This document shows, in pieces, positions 1-7,982 of a stretch of 64,000 nucleotides of DNA (position 1 is its first letter; every line of letters starts with the position of its first letter). The stretch comes from Alteribacter lacisalsi (lineage in GTDB: Bacteria; Bacillota; Bacilli; Bacillales; Salisediminibacteriaceae). The stretch is from contig NZ_PDOF01000001.1 of the NCBI RefSeq assembly GCF_003226345.1, positions 1,426,001 through 1,490,000 of the forward strand, written 5' to 3'. A program made the translations under genes and the position numbers. The notes below the pieces were generated by a model. That model had not been told where the DNA came from. It saw only the letters and a list, made by a program, of their open reading frames with translations, and made no database searches.

Positions 1-1
1 T

Positions 2-637
2 CTGTTTCTGGATGAAGTGCACACGCTTCCTGTCGAGCTTCAGGCTAAACTGTTAAGGGTACTGGAAGATGGTATTGTCCGGAGAGTCGGCTCCAATCAA
101 AGCTATCAGACGGATGTGAGAATTATAACAGCATCGAATGAAAACCCGGAAAAGCTCCTTTCTGAAAACAGGCTGAGAGCAGACCTTTATTACAGGCTGA
201 ATGTCGTTTCATTTCGATTGCCGCCGCTTCGGGAGCGCCGCAGTGACATCCTGCTTTTGACCGAACACTTTATCTCAATGTTTAATTATAAATTCAACAA
301 ACTGCTCGCCGGTATCTCAAAGGAAACGGAAGCGGTTCTCGTTTCATACGACTGGCCCGGCAATATCCGGGAACTGAAACATGCTGTCGAAGCAGCTATG
401 AATATATCCGACACAGATACGATTGAACTGAACCATCTGCCCTCATATATTTCAGCCCGAAAATCCCAGAACCATTATTGTGGTATGTCCCTGAAGGATG
501 AAGTGGAAAAGCATGAGAGGTCTCTTATTGAACGGGCACTGAAACAGACGGACGGAAACGTAAAAAAAACGGCCCGGATTCTGAATGTTCCCAGACAAAC
601 ACTTCAGTATAAAATAAGCAAGTACCACCTTGAATAG
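2..637 (+). CDS. Sigma-54 dependent transcriptional activator, C-terminal part (partial)
   Basis: The gene runs in from the left edge; the first full codon is at base 2 and 211 residues are visible. They start in the Walker B strand (LFLDEVHTLP), continue through the rest of a sigma-54 AAA+ ATPase domain (VRIITASNENPEKL, LYYRLNVVSFRLPPLRER, YDWPGNIRELKH) and end in a Fis-type helix-turn-helix (about the last 40 residues, RSLIERALKQTDGNVKKTAR then LNVPRQTLQYKISKY). Such proteins remodel RNA polymerase-sigma-54 at -24/-12 promoters. A near-perfect promoter of that type lies 90 bases downstream in front of kamA, so lysine catabolism is the likely target. The protein resembles the RocR group, but the sensory N-terminus is outside the window, so the inducer is unknown. 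Confidence 0.9.
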   Translation: MFLDEVHTLPVELQAKLLRVLEDGIVRRVGSNQSYQTDVRIITASNENPEKLLSENRLRADLYYRLNVVSFRLPPLRERRSDILLLTEHFISMFNYKFNKLLAGISKETEAVLVSYDWPGNIRELKHAVEAAMNISDTDTIELNHLPSYISARKSQNHYCGMSLKDEVEKHERSLIERALKQTDGNVKKTARILNVPRQTLQYKISKYHLE

Positions 638-666
638 TGCCGATTATCCGGCACTATTTTTGTTTT
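633..666 (+). terminator. Rho-independent terminator of the sigma-54 activator gene
   Basis: Ten-base inverted repeat AATAGTGCCG (633-642) and CGGCACTATT (649-658) with a six-base loop, followed by a T-rich run. The stop codon of the activator lies inside the left arm. It insulates the activator from kamA. Confidence 0.85.
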
Positions 667-726
667 TTTCACAGAAGAATCTCTCCTATCGTGCGCAGTA
701 AAAGGATTTGACTTAACGTGATCATT

Positions 727-742
727 TGGCACGGTCCTTGCA
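727..742 (+). promoter_or_regulatory. Sigma-54 promoter of kamA
   Basis: TGGCAC (727-732), five bases, then TTGCA (738-742): this matches the -24/-12 sigma-54 consensus with the exact spacing. It lies 43 bases before the kamA start codon, whose ribosome site AGGAGG is at 771-776. The activator gene directly upstream supports this reading. Confidence 0.9.
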
Positions 743-785
743 TTAACTATTACACGAGAATTTTTTACACAGGAGGAACGAACTG

Positions 786-2195
786 ATGAAAATGGATCTT
801 TACAAACCTGCACGCCACTGGAAGGATATCGAGCTGTGGAAAGATGTACCTGAAGAAAAGTGGAACGACTGGATCTGGCAGCTGACAAATACGATCAGAA
901 CCCTTGAGGACTTGAAAAAAGTCATTAATCTCACTCCTGAGGAAGAAGCGGGAGTAAAGATTTCAACCAAAACAATCCCATTAAATATTACACCCTATTA
1001 TGCTTCACTAATGAACCCCGACGATCCGCGCTGTCCGATCCGTATGCAGAGTGTCCCGATATCAAAGGAAATCGAAAAAACAAAATACGATCTTGAAGAC
1101 CCTCTTTCCGAGGACGATGATTCACCGGTACCGGGACTGACTCACCGTTACCCCGACCGCGTTCTTTTTCTCGTTACAAATCAGTGTTCAATGTACTGCC
1201 GGTACTGTACACGCCGCCGTTTCTCAGGTCAGATTGGCATGGGGGTGCCAAAAAAACAGCTGGACGGCGCTATTAACTATATCGCCTCAAATCCTGCCAT
1301 TCGTGACGTTCTGATCTCAGGTGGAGACGGACTCCTAATCAACGACCAGATCCTTGAGTACGTTCTTAAAAACCTTCGTGAGATCGATCACGTAGAGATC
1401 ATCCGGATCGGCACCCGTGCGCCTGTTGTTTTCCCACAACGGATTACAGAAAACCTCTGTAATATCCTTAAGAAATATCACCCTGTCTGGCTCAATACGC
1501 ACTTTAATACAAGTCTTGAGATTACGGAAGAATCAAAGAAAGCCTGTGAGATGCTTGCAGATTCAGGTGTACCCGTTGGTAACCAGGCTGTGATTCTCGC
1601 CGGTATTAATGACAGCGTCGGGATAATGAAAAAGCTAATGCACGATCTCGTTAAAATCCGTGTACGTCCGTACTACATTTATCAATGTGACCTGAGTGAG
1701 GGTATCGGTCATTTCCGTGCTCCGGTATCTAAAGGGCTCGAAATAATAGAAGGCCTCCGTGGTCATACTTCCGGTTATGCCGTTCCGGCATTTGTCGTTG
1801 ACGCACCAGGGGGAGGCGGAAAAATTACGCTCCAGCCTAACTATCTTATTTCCCAGAGCCACGATAAAGTGGTACTGCGTAACTTTGAAGGTGTCATTAC
1901 AACCTATCCGGAGCCGAAAAATTATAAGCCTGATACAGCTGAAGATTACTTCTATCAGCAATACGAGAAAAAAGAAGAAAAACGGATCGGCATTTCTGCC
2001 CTGATGAATGATGAACAGAGCACAATCGTACCGGAAGGGCTGGAAAGACTGAACCGCCGTAAATCCTATGAAGAACAAGGCGATCACCGCACCCTGAAGG
2101 ATCAGCGTGAAAAGCGGGATCAGATGAAGGAACGGAAGTACCTTAAGGAACAGAAAAAATATGAAGACAACAGCGGAAAGCAAGAAGAAGCTTAA
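786..2195 (+). CDS. kamA: L-lysine 2,3-aminomutase (radical SAM, PLP)
   Basis: This enzyme converts L-lysine to L-beta-lysine using S-adenosylmethionine, a [4Fe-4S] cluster and pyridoxal phosphate. The radical SAM triad is visible as CSMYCRYC, with cysteines 134, 138 and 141. The sequences before and after it (LFLVTNQ, VLISGGDG, RIGTRAPVVFPQRIT) are typical of KamA. At 469 residues it has the length of the Bacillus enzyme. The last 50 residues are highly charged, which may be a halophilic trait or a loose tail. The start is fixed by a strong ribosome site (AGGAGG) ten bases upstream. Transcription is probably sigma-54 dependent. The gene is followed at 15 bases by yokU and faces ablB, whose product acetylates beta-lysine. 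In halophiles acetyl-beta-lysine can be an osmolyte, but the adjacent catabolic operon favours degradation here. Confidence 0.96.
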   Translation: MKMDLYKPARHWKDIELWKDVPEEKWNDWIWQLTNTIRTLEDLKKVINLTPEEEAGVKISTKTIPLNITPYYASLMNPDDPRCPIRMQSVPISKEIEKTKYDLEDPLSEDDDSPVPGLTHRYPDRVLFLVTNQCSMYCRYCTRRRFSGQIGMGVPKKQLDGAINYIASNPAIRDVLISGGDGLLINDQILEYVLKNLREIDHVEIIRIGTRAPVVFPQRITENLCNILKKYHPVWLNTHFNTSLEITEESKKACEMLADSGVPVGNQAVILAGINDSVGIMKKLMHDLVKIRVRPYYIYQCDLSEGIGHFRAPVSKGLEIIEGLRGHTSGYAVPAFVVDAPGGGGKITLQPNYLISQSHDKVVLRNFEGVITTYPEPKNYKPDTAEDYFYQQYEKKEEKRIGISALMNDEQSTIVPEGLERLNRRKSYEEQGDHRTLKDQREKRDQMKERKYLKEQKKYEDNSGKQEEA

Positions 2196-2210
2196 GACGG
2201 AGGTGTGTGT

Positions 2211-2489
2211 ATGAAATGTAACTGGTGCGAAACGGAAAAAGCCTTACACAGTCTTGAATCAGCCTACTGGGAGCTTCCCGATGGAAGCAGAGCTGTAGAG
2301 ATTACCCAGGTCCCTTCCATTAAATGTAACAATTGCGGCATGATTTATATTGAAGAAAAACAGATTGCAGAGATAGAGGACCAGTTCATGCTGATTAATA
2401 CCAATAATCTAGGAATGGTTTTTTCCTATAAAACACTGATGGATCAGCCTCGTTTTTTAAAGAGAAATTATTTTAACTTCGACCGGTAA
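2211..2489 (+). CDS. yokU: YokU family zinc-ribbon protein
   Basis: This 92-residue protein has two CxxC pairs (CNWC near the start, CNNC in the middle) that look like the YgiT/MqsA-type zinc ribbon. The YokU family usually travels with kamA, as it does here. Its function is not established. I chose the ATG at 2211 because the ribosome site GACGGAGG ends at 2203; an in-frame GTG at 2205 is too close to that site. It is co-transcribed with kamA from the sigma-54 promoter and ends before a strong hairpin. Confidence 0.85.
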   Translation: MKCNWCETEKALHSLESAYWELPDGSRAVEITQVPSIKCNNCGMIYIEEKQIAEIEDQFMLINTNNLGMVFSYKTLMDQPRFLKRNYFNFDR

Positions 2490-2511
2490 AAAATCCGGGA
2501 ATTTCGGGCTC

Positions 2512-2555
2512 AAAAAAGAACGGTTCTCACCGCTGGTGAGGCCCGTTCTTTTTTT
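2512..2555. terminator. Bidirectional terminator with CTCACC/GGTGAG core
   Basis: Outer stem AAAAAAGAACGG / CCGTTCTTTTTTT encloses an inner stem CTCACC-GCT-GGTGAG. It sits between convergent yokU and ablB. The inner core recurs in four other hairpins of the window. Confidence 0.85.
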
Positions 2556-2557
2556 AA

Positions 2558-2799
2558 GGCTGTTTTCGGAAACTGTTGTTTTCTGCGCTACAGGCCGACG
2601 CTTTCCACGGGCAACACCTCAGCCTCCTCGGGAGTATTTCTGCTTCTTCCTCTTCCAGTCCAGCTCTGAGGTACATGCGTCGAAGCAACTCGCAGCCTAT
2701 TCGTGATGTAGTTACTCGTTGTTGCTTTTCCCGCAGGAGTAGCGGCCTTTCGCTACGAAATTAAAGCTAGTTAAAGCAACAATTTTTACGAAAAGAGCT
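2558..2799 (-). repeat. MITE-like 3'-UTR repeat, copy R1
   Basis: This element of about 240 bases has inverted ends: left GGCTGTTTTCGGAAACTGTT, and the right end read backwards GCTCTTTTCGTAAAAATTGT. The core has the family motifs GACGCTTTCCACGGGCAA, CAGCCTCCTCGGG and CCCGCAGGAGT. It is flanked by T-rich octamers (TTTTTTAA at 2550-2557 and at 2799-2806). That could be an 8-base target duplication, but the low complexity makes it weak evidence. It lies between the ablB stop codon and the terminator at 2512. A 62-codon frame inside it (2576-2764) is not a gene. Confidence 0.8.
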
Positions 2800-2861
2800 T
2801 TTTTAAAGAGGCTTGGAGAATGATTTTTTTAAATTTCATCTCTGCCTGCAAATTATCCAGG

Positions 2862-3665
2862 TTACTTTTTTAAGTTTTTAGTCCACATATTCATATCTTC
2901 AAACCCGCTCGTAATGACACAGTTATTAATCAATGTGCCTTCATAGATATATTCCAGACGCTTGACTGTCATATTCATCCCCGTGCTTCTCGCCCTTGTC
3001 ATGGAAAAAACATGATTTATTCCGCATCGGACGCATTGTTCTTCAAGCTTCTGAATAATAAAGTTAAGAATTGCCTGTCCGCGGTATGCCGGGTTTACGG
3101 CGCAGTCGGTAATTTCCGCACTCCCATACCCTGTATCCATGGCAGATGCGGCGCCGATCACTTCGTCCCCGTCCTTCATGACAGCAAACGTATAATCACT
3201 CTCTATTGATTTCTTCAGCGCCTCAGGCTCAAAAATATTGGTTGGATATTCAGGAAAGACCATGCGGTAAAGGGATGCAAGTGAAAGAAGATCACTGTCT
3301 CCTGCAAGGCTGACCGGGAAAGGAGCACGCTCTCCTGCTGTAATCTTTTTTCTGTCCGCCTTTACTTTAGCGAGAACCTCGCTGTTTTCTTTTTCTGATT
3401 TCGATTTACTGCGTTCTTCCTTGCCGTAGTGGGTGTATATATACGCTTTGTCTCCTGAGAAAAAACCTGAGGAAACGGCCTCTTCCCTGAAATCGAGTCC
3501 CAAAAGACCGCTGTGTCCGCTCTCTTTTATGTACACAATCCGTTTGCCTCTCTCATGGTGATCAAGGTCCTGGCGGAGTTTAATTAGATCTTCTTCTGTA
3601 AAATCCGGCAGCCAGGCGACAAGCCTGTCATTCTTCTGATCGTCTTCCCACTGATTCTTAAAAAT
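2862..3665 (-). CDS. ablB: Beta-lysine N6-acetyltransferase, probable ATT start
   Basis: The protein is a GNAT-fold acetyltransferase of the AblB/YodP family that moves acetyl from acetyl-CoA to beta-lysine. The GNAT core is visible near the C-terminus (ITDCAVNPAYRGQAILNFII) after an N-terminal family-specific part. The first ATG/GTG/TTG start (GTG at 3536) would give only 224 residues and has no ribosome site. The frame stays open upstream with sensible protein (WEDDQKNDRLVAWLPDFTEE). A strong ribosome site, GGAGGGG on the minus strand, lies five bases before an in-frame ATT at 3663-3665. That start gives 267 residues, which I recall as the usual family size. The gene is monocistronic and faces kamA-yokU, and the downstream space is occupied by repeat R1. 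Confidence 0.85.
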   Translation of the reverse strand: MFKNQWEDDQKNDRLVAWLPDFTEEDLIKLRQDLDHHERGKRIVYIKESGHSGLLGLDFREEAVSSGFFSGDKAYIYTHYGKEERSKSKSEKENSEVLAKVKADRKKITAGERAPFPVSLAGDSDLLSLASLYRMVFPEYPTNIFEPEALKKSIESDYTFAVMKDGDEVIGAASAMDTGYGSAEITDCAVNPAYRGQAILNFIIQKLEEQCVRCGINHVFSMTRARSTGMNMTVKRLEYIYEGTLINNCVITSGFEDMNMWTKNLKK

Positions 3666-3679
3666 AAAAACCCCTCCTC

Positions 3680-3703
3680 GAATTTAAGCGAACGTTTAAA
3701 TTC
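3680..3703. promoter_or_regulatory. 24-base near-palindrome upstream of ablB
   Basis: GAATTTAAGCGA followed by ACGTTTAAATTC pairs at 10 of 12 positions. It abuts the ablB ribosome site on its upstream side, so it may be an operator or a leader hairpin. No regulator is assigned. Confidence 0.4.
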
Positions 3704-3721
3704 AGAACATTCATTCATTTT

Positions 3722-3752
3722 TTATGGCGGTCAAAATGAACGACCGCCATAA
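3722..3752. terminator. Hairpin downstream of the lysine catabolic operon
   Basis: Perfect 11-base stem TTATGGCGGTC / GACCGCCATAA with a nine-base loop. On the minus strand it lacks a T tract, so termination is uncertain. Before insertion of repeat R0 it would have sat directly after the aldehyde dehydrogenase stop codon. Confidence 0.5.
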
Positions 3753-3757
3753 TATTA

Positions 3758-3900
3758 GGCTTTTTTTGTGAAGATTGCTGTTTTATTTCGGTGGGGCGGA
3801 CACTTTCTTAAGGGATAGCTTCAGCTTTGCTTTTTGAGCAGGTCGCTACCTTCCGCTTCAAAATGATTTTCCAAAAGGAGTCATCTATCCGAATACAGCT
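3758..3900 (-). repeat. MITE-like 3'-UTR repeat, copy R0 (decayed, clean 8-bp duplication)
   Basis: This 143-base element has ends GGCTTTTTTTGTGAAGATTG and, read backwards from the right, AGCTGTATTCGGATAGATG. The core is worn, but GGGGCGGACACTTTC, CTTCAGCTTTGCTTTT and GCAGGTCGCTACC match the other copies. It is flanked by the identical octamer TAATATTA at 3750-3757 and 3901-3908. The right octamer contains the TAA stop codon of the aldehyde dehydrogenase gene, so the element appears to have inserted at the stop codon and duplicated it. Confidence 0.75.
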
Positions 3901-3905
3901 TAATA

Positions 3906-5330
3906 TTATTCACTCTTGCGGAAGGATACGAGTTTCATCTCCGTCATTTCCTGAATTGCATACTTAATGCCCTCTCTTCCATAACCGCTGTTTTTAACAC
4001 CACCGTAAGGCATGTGATCCACCCGGAATGTAGGTATATCATTTATGAGAACACCGCCTGCTTCCAGTTCCTCAGAAGCTCTGAAAGCCTTGTTCATATC
4101 ATTTGTAAATACACCTGCCTGCAGACCGTAATCTGAATCATTCACAAGGTCAACGGCTTCCTGCCAGTCACTGAACCCGTTCACATGGACTACAGGACCG
4201 AACACTTCTCTGCACGATACGGAAGCGTCATGGGGAACATCAGCAAGAATGGTGGGCAGAACGGTATTACCATTTCTCTCACCGCCAAGACATACTTCTG
4301 CGCCTTTGTTTTCAGCCTCCCTTATCCATTCCATCACCCGGTCACAATCCCCTTCGCTTATGAGTGATGAGATGTCTGCCGCTTCATCAAGAGGGTGACC
4401 GTAAACAAGACTATCTGCTTTTTCTTTCATAGCCTCTATGACCGCGTCTTTAACAGACTCGTGGGCGTAAATTCGCTGCAGACTAATACACACCTGACCT
4501 TGATAGGCAAAGGCCCCGAGTACAAGCCGGTCGGCAATGGACCGGACATCCACCCCTTTATCAATGATGACAGCACTGTTGGAACCAAGCTCGAGGGTCA
4601 TTTTTTTCAGACCTGCTTTGTTTCTGAGGCCGATACCTACTTCAGGGCTCCCGGTAAAAGTGACTACACTTACCCGGGGATCCGTTACTATCTTATCGCC
4701 AATCACGCTCCCCTTTCCTGTAATCACATTCAGGGCACCTTTGGGAAGCCCGGCTTTTTCGAATTGTTCAGCGATGAAATACGCACTAAGAGGCGTCTGG
4801 GAAGCCGGTTTAAGTACGATCGTATTTCCGCTTGCCACAGCCGGCCCCAGCTTGTGGGCTACGAGGTTCATCGGAAAGTTAAATGGCGTAATCGCTGCCG
4901 CCACTCCAGCCGGCTCTCTCACAGCATAGGCAATCCTTCCCTCACCGCCAGGAGCCGCATCCATATTAATCATTTCGTTTGGAAGCCTTCGGGCCTCCTC
5001 ACTTGCGAATTTATAGGTCATGATACTTCTTGCCACTTCGGTTCTGGCTGTCTGAAGCGGTTTTGCTGCTTCGACTGCAATGAGTCTGGCTGCTTCCTCC
5101 CGGTTTTCTTCAATGAGCCGGGATACATTGTACAAAATTTCAGCCCGCTGATGTGCAGGCAGTTTTCGCATGTCTTTTCTCGCATGAAACGCAGCTGCGA
5201 TGGCACGGTCCGCTTCTGTTTCTGAGGCCACGGGAATTTCAGCAAGCTTTTCTCCGTCATAAGGGGATAGCAGATCCTGATATTCCTGAGCCTCCTGCCA
5301 TTCCCCACCGATAAATAGCTTCTTTTTCAC
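3906..5330 (-). CDS. NAD(P)-dependent aldehyde dehydrogenase (probable succinate-semialdehyde step)
   Basis: This is an aldehyde dehydrogenase superfamily protein of 474 residues, normal for the family. The general base is Glu247 in LELGSNSAV and the catalytic thiol is Cys281 in YQGQVCISLQRIY. The NAD site segment TFTGSPEVG and the substrate channel segment ITPFNFPMN are also present. It starts at GTG six bases after the gabT stop, with GGAG in front, so it is the last gene of the operon. The neighbour GabT makes succinate semialdehyde, so oxidation of that to succinate is the simplest role. The VCIS subgroup also contains lactaldehyde and phosphonoacetaldehyde dehydrogenases, so the substrate remains an inference. 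Confidence 0.88.
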   Translation of the reverse strand: MKKKLFIGGEWQEAQEYQDLLSPYDGEKLAEIPVASETEADRAIAAAFHARKDMRKLPAHQRAEILYNVSRLIEENREEAARLIAVEAAKPLQTARTEVARSIMTYKFASEEARRLPNEMINMDAAPGGEGRIAYAVREPAGVAAAITPFNFPMNLVAHKLGPAVASGNTIVLKPASQTPLSAYFIAEQFEKAGLPKGALNVITGKGSVIGDKIVTDPRVSVVTFTGSPEVGIGLRNKAGLKKMTLELGSNSAVIIDKGVDVRSIADRLVLGAFAYQGQVCISLQRIYAHESVKDAVIEAMKEKADSLVYGHPLDEAADISSLISEGDCDRVMEWIREAENKGAEVCLGGERNGNTVLPTILADVPHDASVSCREVFGPVVHVNGFSDWQEAVDLVNDSDYGLQAGVFTNDMNKAFRASEELEAGGVLINDIPTFRVDHMPYGGVKNSGYGREGIKYAIQEMTEMKLVSFRKSE

Positions 5331-5336
5331 TCGTCC

Positions 5337-6689
5337 TCACTCCTTTTTCCGGTATGTGCAGTGCTGAAGCATGACGTTCTCCATAATGGCCAGCCCTTCT
5401 TCAAGCTTTTCCTCTTCAATAACAAGAGGAGATAGAATTCTCAGAACATTCCCAAACAGACCAGCCCCCATTATGAGAAGCCCATTCTCAATACACCCTT
5501 GGATAATATGCTGGGTAATTACCTTATCAGGTGTTTTCAGCGCACGGTCGCTCACAAGTTCGATTGCTGTCATTGCACCGATACCCCGGACGTCACCCAC
5601 TTCTTCAAAGCGCTCCTGCCAGTCATAAAACCGGCTTTGCACCTTCTGTCCAATAAGCTGCGCCTTCTTCGGAATGTTTTCGGTTTCCATCATCCGGATC
5701 ACTTCAAGGGCAGCCCTGCAGCCGAGAGGACTTCCACCGTAGGTTCCGCCGATCTCTCCCGCCCCAGCTGAATCCATAATTTCTGCCCTGCCTGTGACTG
5801 CGCTGATTGGAAAGCCGGCAGCCATTGATTTCGACATCGTTATCAGGTCAGGAACCACGCCAAAATAGTCACAGGCAAACATTTCCCCGGTTCTGCCGAA
5901 ACCGGTTTGAACTTCGTCTGCTATAAACACTATTCCATATTTTTCACAAATGTCCTTCACACCTTTGACAAATTCCCTGCTGGGATTTATAAAGCCTCCC
6001 TCACCCTGGACCGGTTCCATTATGAGGGCAGCTGTTTCATCGCTGGAGACGTCTGACAGGAAGAAAGTTTCAATTCGCTGGAGACACCAGTCGTCGAGGT
6101 CTTGATCTGTCATACCATCAGGTTTTCTGTAGTAATAGGGAAACGGCAGTTTATAGGTTTCTGGCGCAAAAGGGCCAAATTCATATTTATACGGCTTCAC
6201 TTTACTCGTCAAACTCATGGCCATGTAGGTTCGGCCGTGGAACCCCCGCTCAAAAGAGACGACCGCCTTACGTCCTGTGTACTTCCTTGCCAGTTTAACT
6301 GCATTTTCAACGGCTTCGGCGCCGCTGTTGAGAAAAAACGTTTTTTTATGATGATCACCAGGTGTGATCTCGTTAAGTTTCTCTGCCAGGGCCACGTACG
6401 GTTCGTACATCATCACATGAAAACAAGGATGGATATAATGATCGAGCTGTTCTTTTACTGCTTGTGTTACAGCCGGTGGACAATGGCCGGCATTGAGTGA
6501 GCCGATGGCTCCGGCAAAATCAATAAACCTGTTGCCGTCTACATCGGTTATTACAGCTCCTGAAGCATGCTCGGCAAAGGTCATGGCCGTATTAAATGGG
6601 CCTTTCGGAATGTTTCTGTTACGCCTTTCAATCAGTTCACTTGATTTTGGTCCCGGAATACTCGTCTGCAGGTGAATGTTTCGTTTCAT
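5337..6689 (-). CDS. gabT: 4-aminobutyrate (GABA) aminotransferase
   Basis: This is a class III PLP aminotransferase of 450 residues. The PLP lysine is Lys287 in ITMSKSMAAGFP. Other class III signatures are NSGAEAVENAVKLAR, SFERGFHGRTYMAMSLT, MEPVQGEGGF and FIADEVQTGFGRTG. The N-terminal half is very like GabT, which moves the amino group of GABA to 2-oxoglutarate and gives succinate semialdehyde. The ATG overlaps the stop of yodQ (ATGA), so translation is coupled. In B. subtilis the kamA-yod cluster has no gabT; here its presence right after the deacetylase suggests that GABA is the product of the upstream steps. Confidence 0.92.
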   Translation of the reverse strand: MKRNIHLQTSIPGPKSSELIERRNRNIPKGPFNTAMTFAEHASGAVITDVDGNRFIDFAGAIGSLNAGHCPPAVTQAVKEQLDHYIHPCFHVMMYEPYVALAEKLNEITPGDHHKKTFFLNSGAEAVENAVKLARKYTGRKAVVSFERGFHGRTYMAMSLTSKVKPYKYEFGPFAPETYKLPFPYYYRKPDGMTDQDLDDWCLQRIETFFLSDVSSDETAALIMEPVQGEGGFINPSREFVKGVKDICEKYGIVFIADEVQTGFGRTGEMFACDYFGVVPDLITMSKSMAAGFPISAVTGRAEIMDSAGAGEIGGTYGGSPLGCRAALEVIRMMETENIPKKAQLIGQKVQSRFYDWQERFEEVGDVRGIGAMTAIELVSDRALKTPDKVITQHIIQGCIENGLLIMGAGLFGNVLRILSPLVIEEEKLEEGLAIMENVMLQHCTYRKKE

Positions 6690-7969
6690 TCCCGTTCCTC
6701 CTCATCGGACAGGCCGCACCAGTCCATAATCGTCAAAGCAAGGATTTTGGCACAGGTAATAACTTTTTCGACTTCAATGTATTCGTCAGCATAATGCGCC
6801 ATACTCGTGACACCTGGCCCAAAAACGACAGACGGTGTGTTACCGGCGGCTGTGAGGAGCCCCCCGTCAGTTCCCCAGGGAGAAGCCTCGACAACCGGCG
6901 TACAATGTGTAACGTCAGTAAAATGGCTTTTCAGAATGGCAAGCAGGGGATGGTCTTTGTCGACGGAACCCGGCAGCCAGCGTGCACCAAACCATTCCAC
7001 TTCGGCCGGATGGGTTCGGAACCAGTCGTCTGTATTGCCAAGAGCCGCAATCGTTTCTTCAAGCTCTTTTTTCGCCTCATCTGCTCTTTCGTCCGGTGCA
7101 ATACCGAAACGGCCTTCGATTTTTACCAGATCAGGTACAGATGAGGGCCAGTCACCCCCTTCAATTATGCCCACGTTAATGGGAACCGGAATAGGGACAG
7201 AAGAGAAAAGCGGATCGGTAATCCGGCTGTTTCGGATCTGCTCAAGTTTTTCGAGTTCGTGAAGAACGCTAACTGCTTTACTGATGGCACTAACCCCTTC
7301 ATACCTTGTACCTCCGTGTGCACCTTTTCCTTTTACGCAGATCCTGAACCACATAGAGCCTTGCTGTTTAGGAAAGATTTTCATATTGGTCGGTTCCGGG
7401 ATAATAGCCGCATCTCCGGTATAGCCTCTCAGCACAGCCGAAAGGGTTCCTGCACCGCCGCTTTCTTCTTCAATGACACTGTGAAAAATAAGATCCCCTT
7501 TCAGAGAGACCCCACACGACTTCAGAGCCTCTGCTGCAAGGAGCATGGCGGCATTGCCCCCTTTCATATCAGTCGAGCCTCTGCCGTAGACACGTCCGTC
7601 TCTGAACTCTCCTCCGTATGGGTCCACTGACCAGTCTTTCAGATCTCCTTCCGGGACCACGTCCACATGGCCGTTTAAGACAAGTGAGCGCCCGCCCCCT
7701 TCACCTTTTTTTACTCCTGCAACATTTGGACTCCCCCGAAACGACTCCCTTGGACTGATAAAGTCGGGGTGATTGAGCAGTGCCTCTCCCCCAGGTTCCC
7801 ACACATCAACATGAAAGCCTAGTTCCTCCAGCTTTCCGGCAATGATCGTCTGAATACCGGCTTCATTCATCTGAGTGGAAGGTTCACGAATCAACGCCTG
7901 CAGAAACTGGACGGCTTCCTTTTCTGCTCCTTCAATCCATTTGCAGACATTTTCTTTTACTTGCGCCAT
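6686..7969 (-). CDS. yodQ: M20 family deacetylase, YodQ type
   Basis: This 427-residue metallopeptidase-family amidohydrolase is related to ArgE and DapE. The metal-binding motifs are in order: LNGHVDVVP, GRGSTDMKGG, HSVIEEESGG, AIIPEPTNM and the final histidine in TSMAHYADEYI. In the proposed pathway it removes the acetyl group from 4-acetamidobutyrate to release GABA, or from an earlier acetylated intermediate. I start at the ATG at 7969 (MAQVKENVCKW), preceded by GGGGGGAA; the longer open frame has no ribosome site. The start is 13 bases after the yodR stop codon and the end overlaps gabT. Confidence 0.88.
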   Translation of the reverse strand: MAQVKENVCKWIEGAEKEAVQFLQALIREPSTQMNEAGIQTIIAGKLEELGFHVDVWEPGGEALLNHPDFISPRESFRGSPNVAGVKKGEGGGRSLVLNGHVDVVPEGDLKDWSVDPYGGEFRDGRVYGRGSTDMKGGNAAMLLAAEALKSCGVSLKGDLIFHSVIEEESGGAGTLSAVLRGYTGDAAIIPEPTNMKIFPKQQGSMWFRICVKGKGAHGGTRYEGVSAISKAVSVLHELEKLEQIRNSRITDPLFSSVPIPVPINVGIIEGGDWPSSVPDLVKIEGRFGIAPDERADEAKKELEETIAALGNTDDWFRTHPAEVEWFGARWLPGSVDKDHPLLAILKSHFTDVTHCTPVVEASPWGTDGGLLTAAGNTPSVVFGPGVTSMAHYADEYIEVEKVITCAKILALTIMDWCGLSDEEERE

Positions 7970-7982
7970 CTTTTGTTCCCCC

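Noticed and set aside
2576-2764. 62-codon open frame
   Set aside because: Lies wholly within repeat R1, has no ribosome site, and its translation is the core of the repeat.
4395-5225. 276-codon plus-strand frame
   Set aside because: Opposite the aldehyde dehydrogenase gene, which has all catalytic residues; no ribosome site or homology for the reverse frame.
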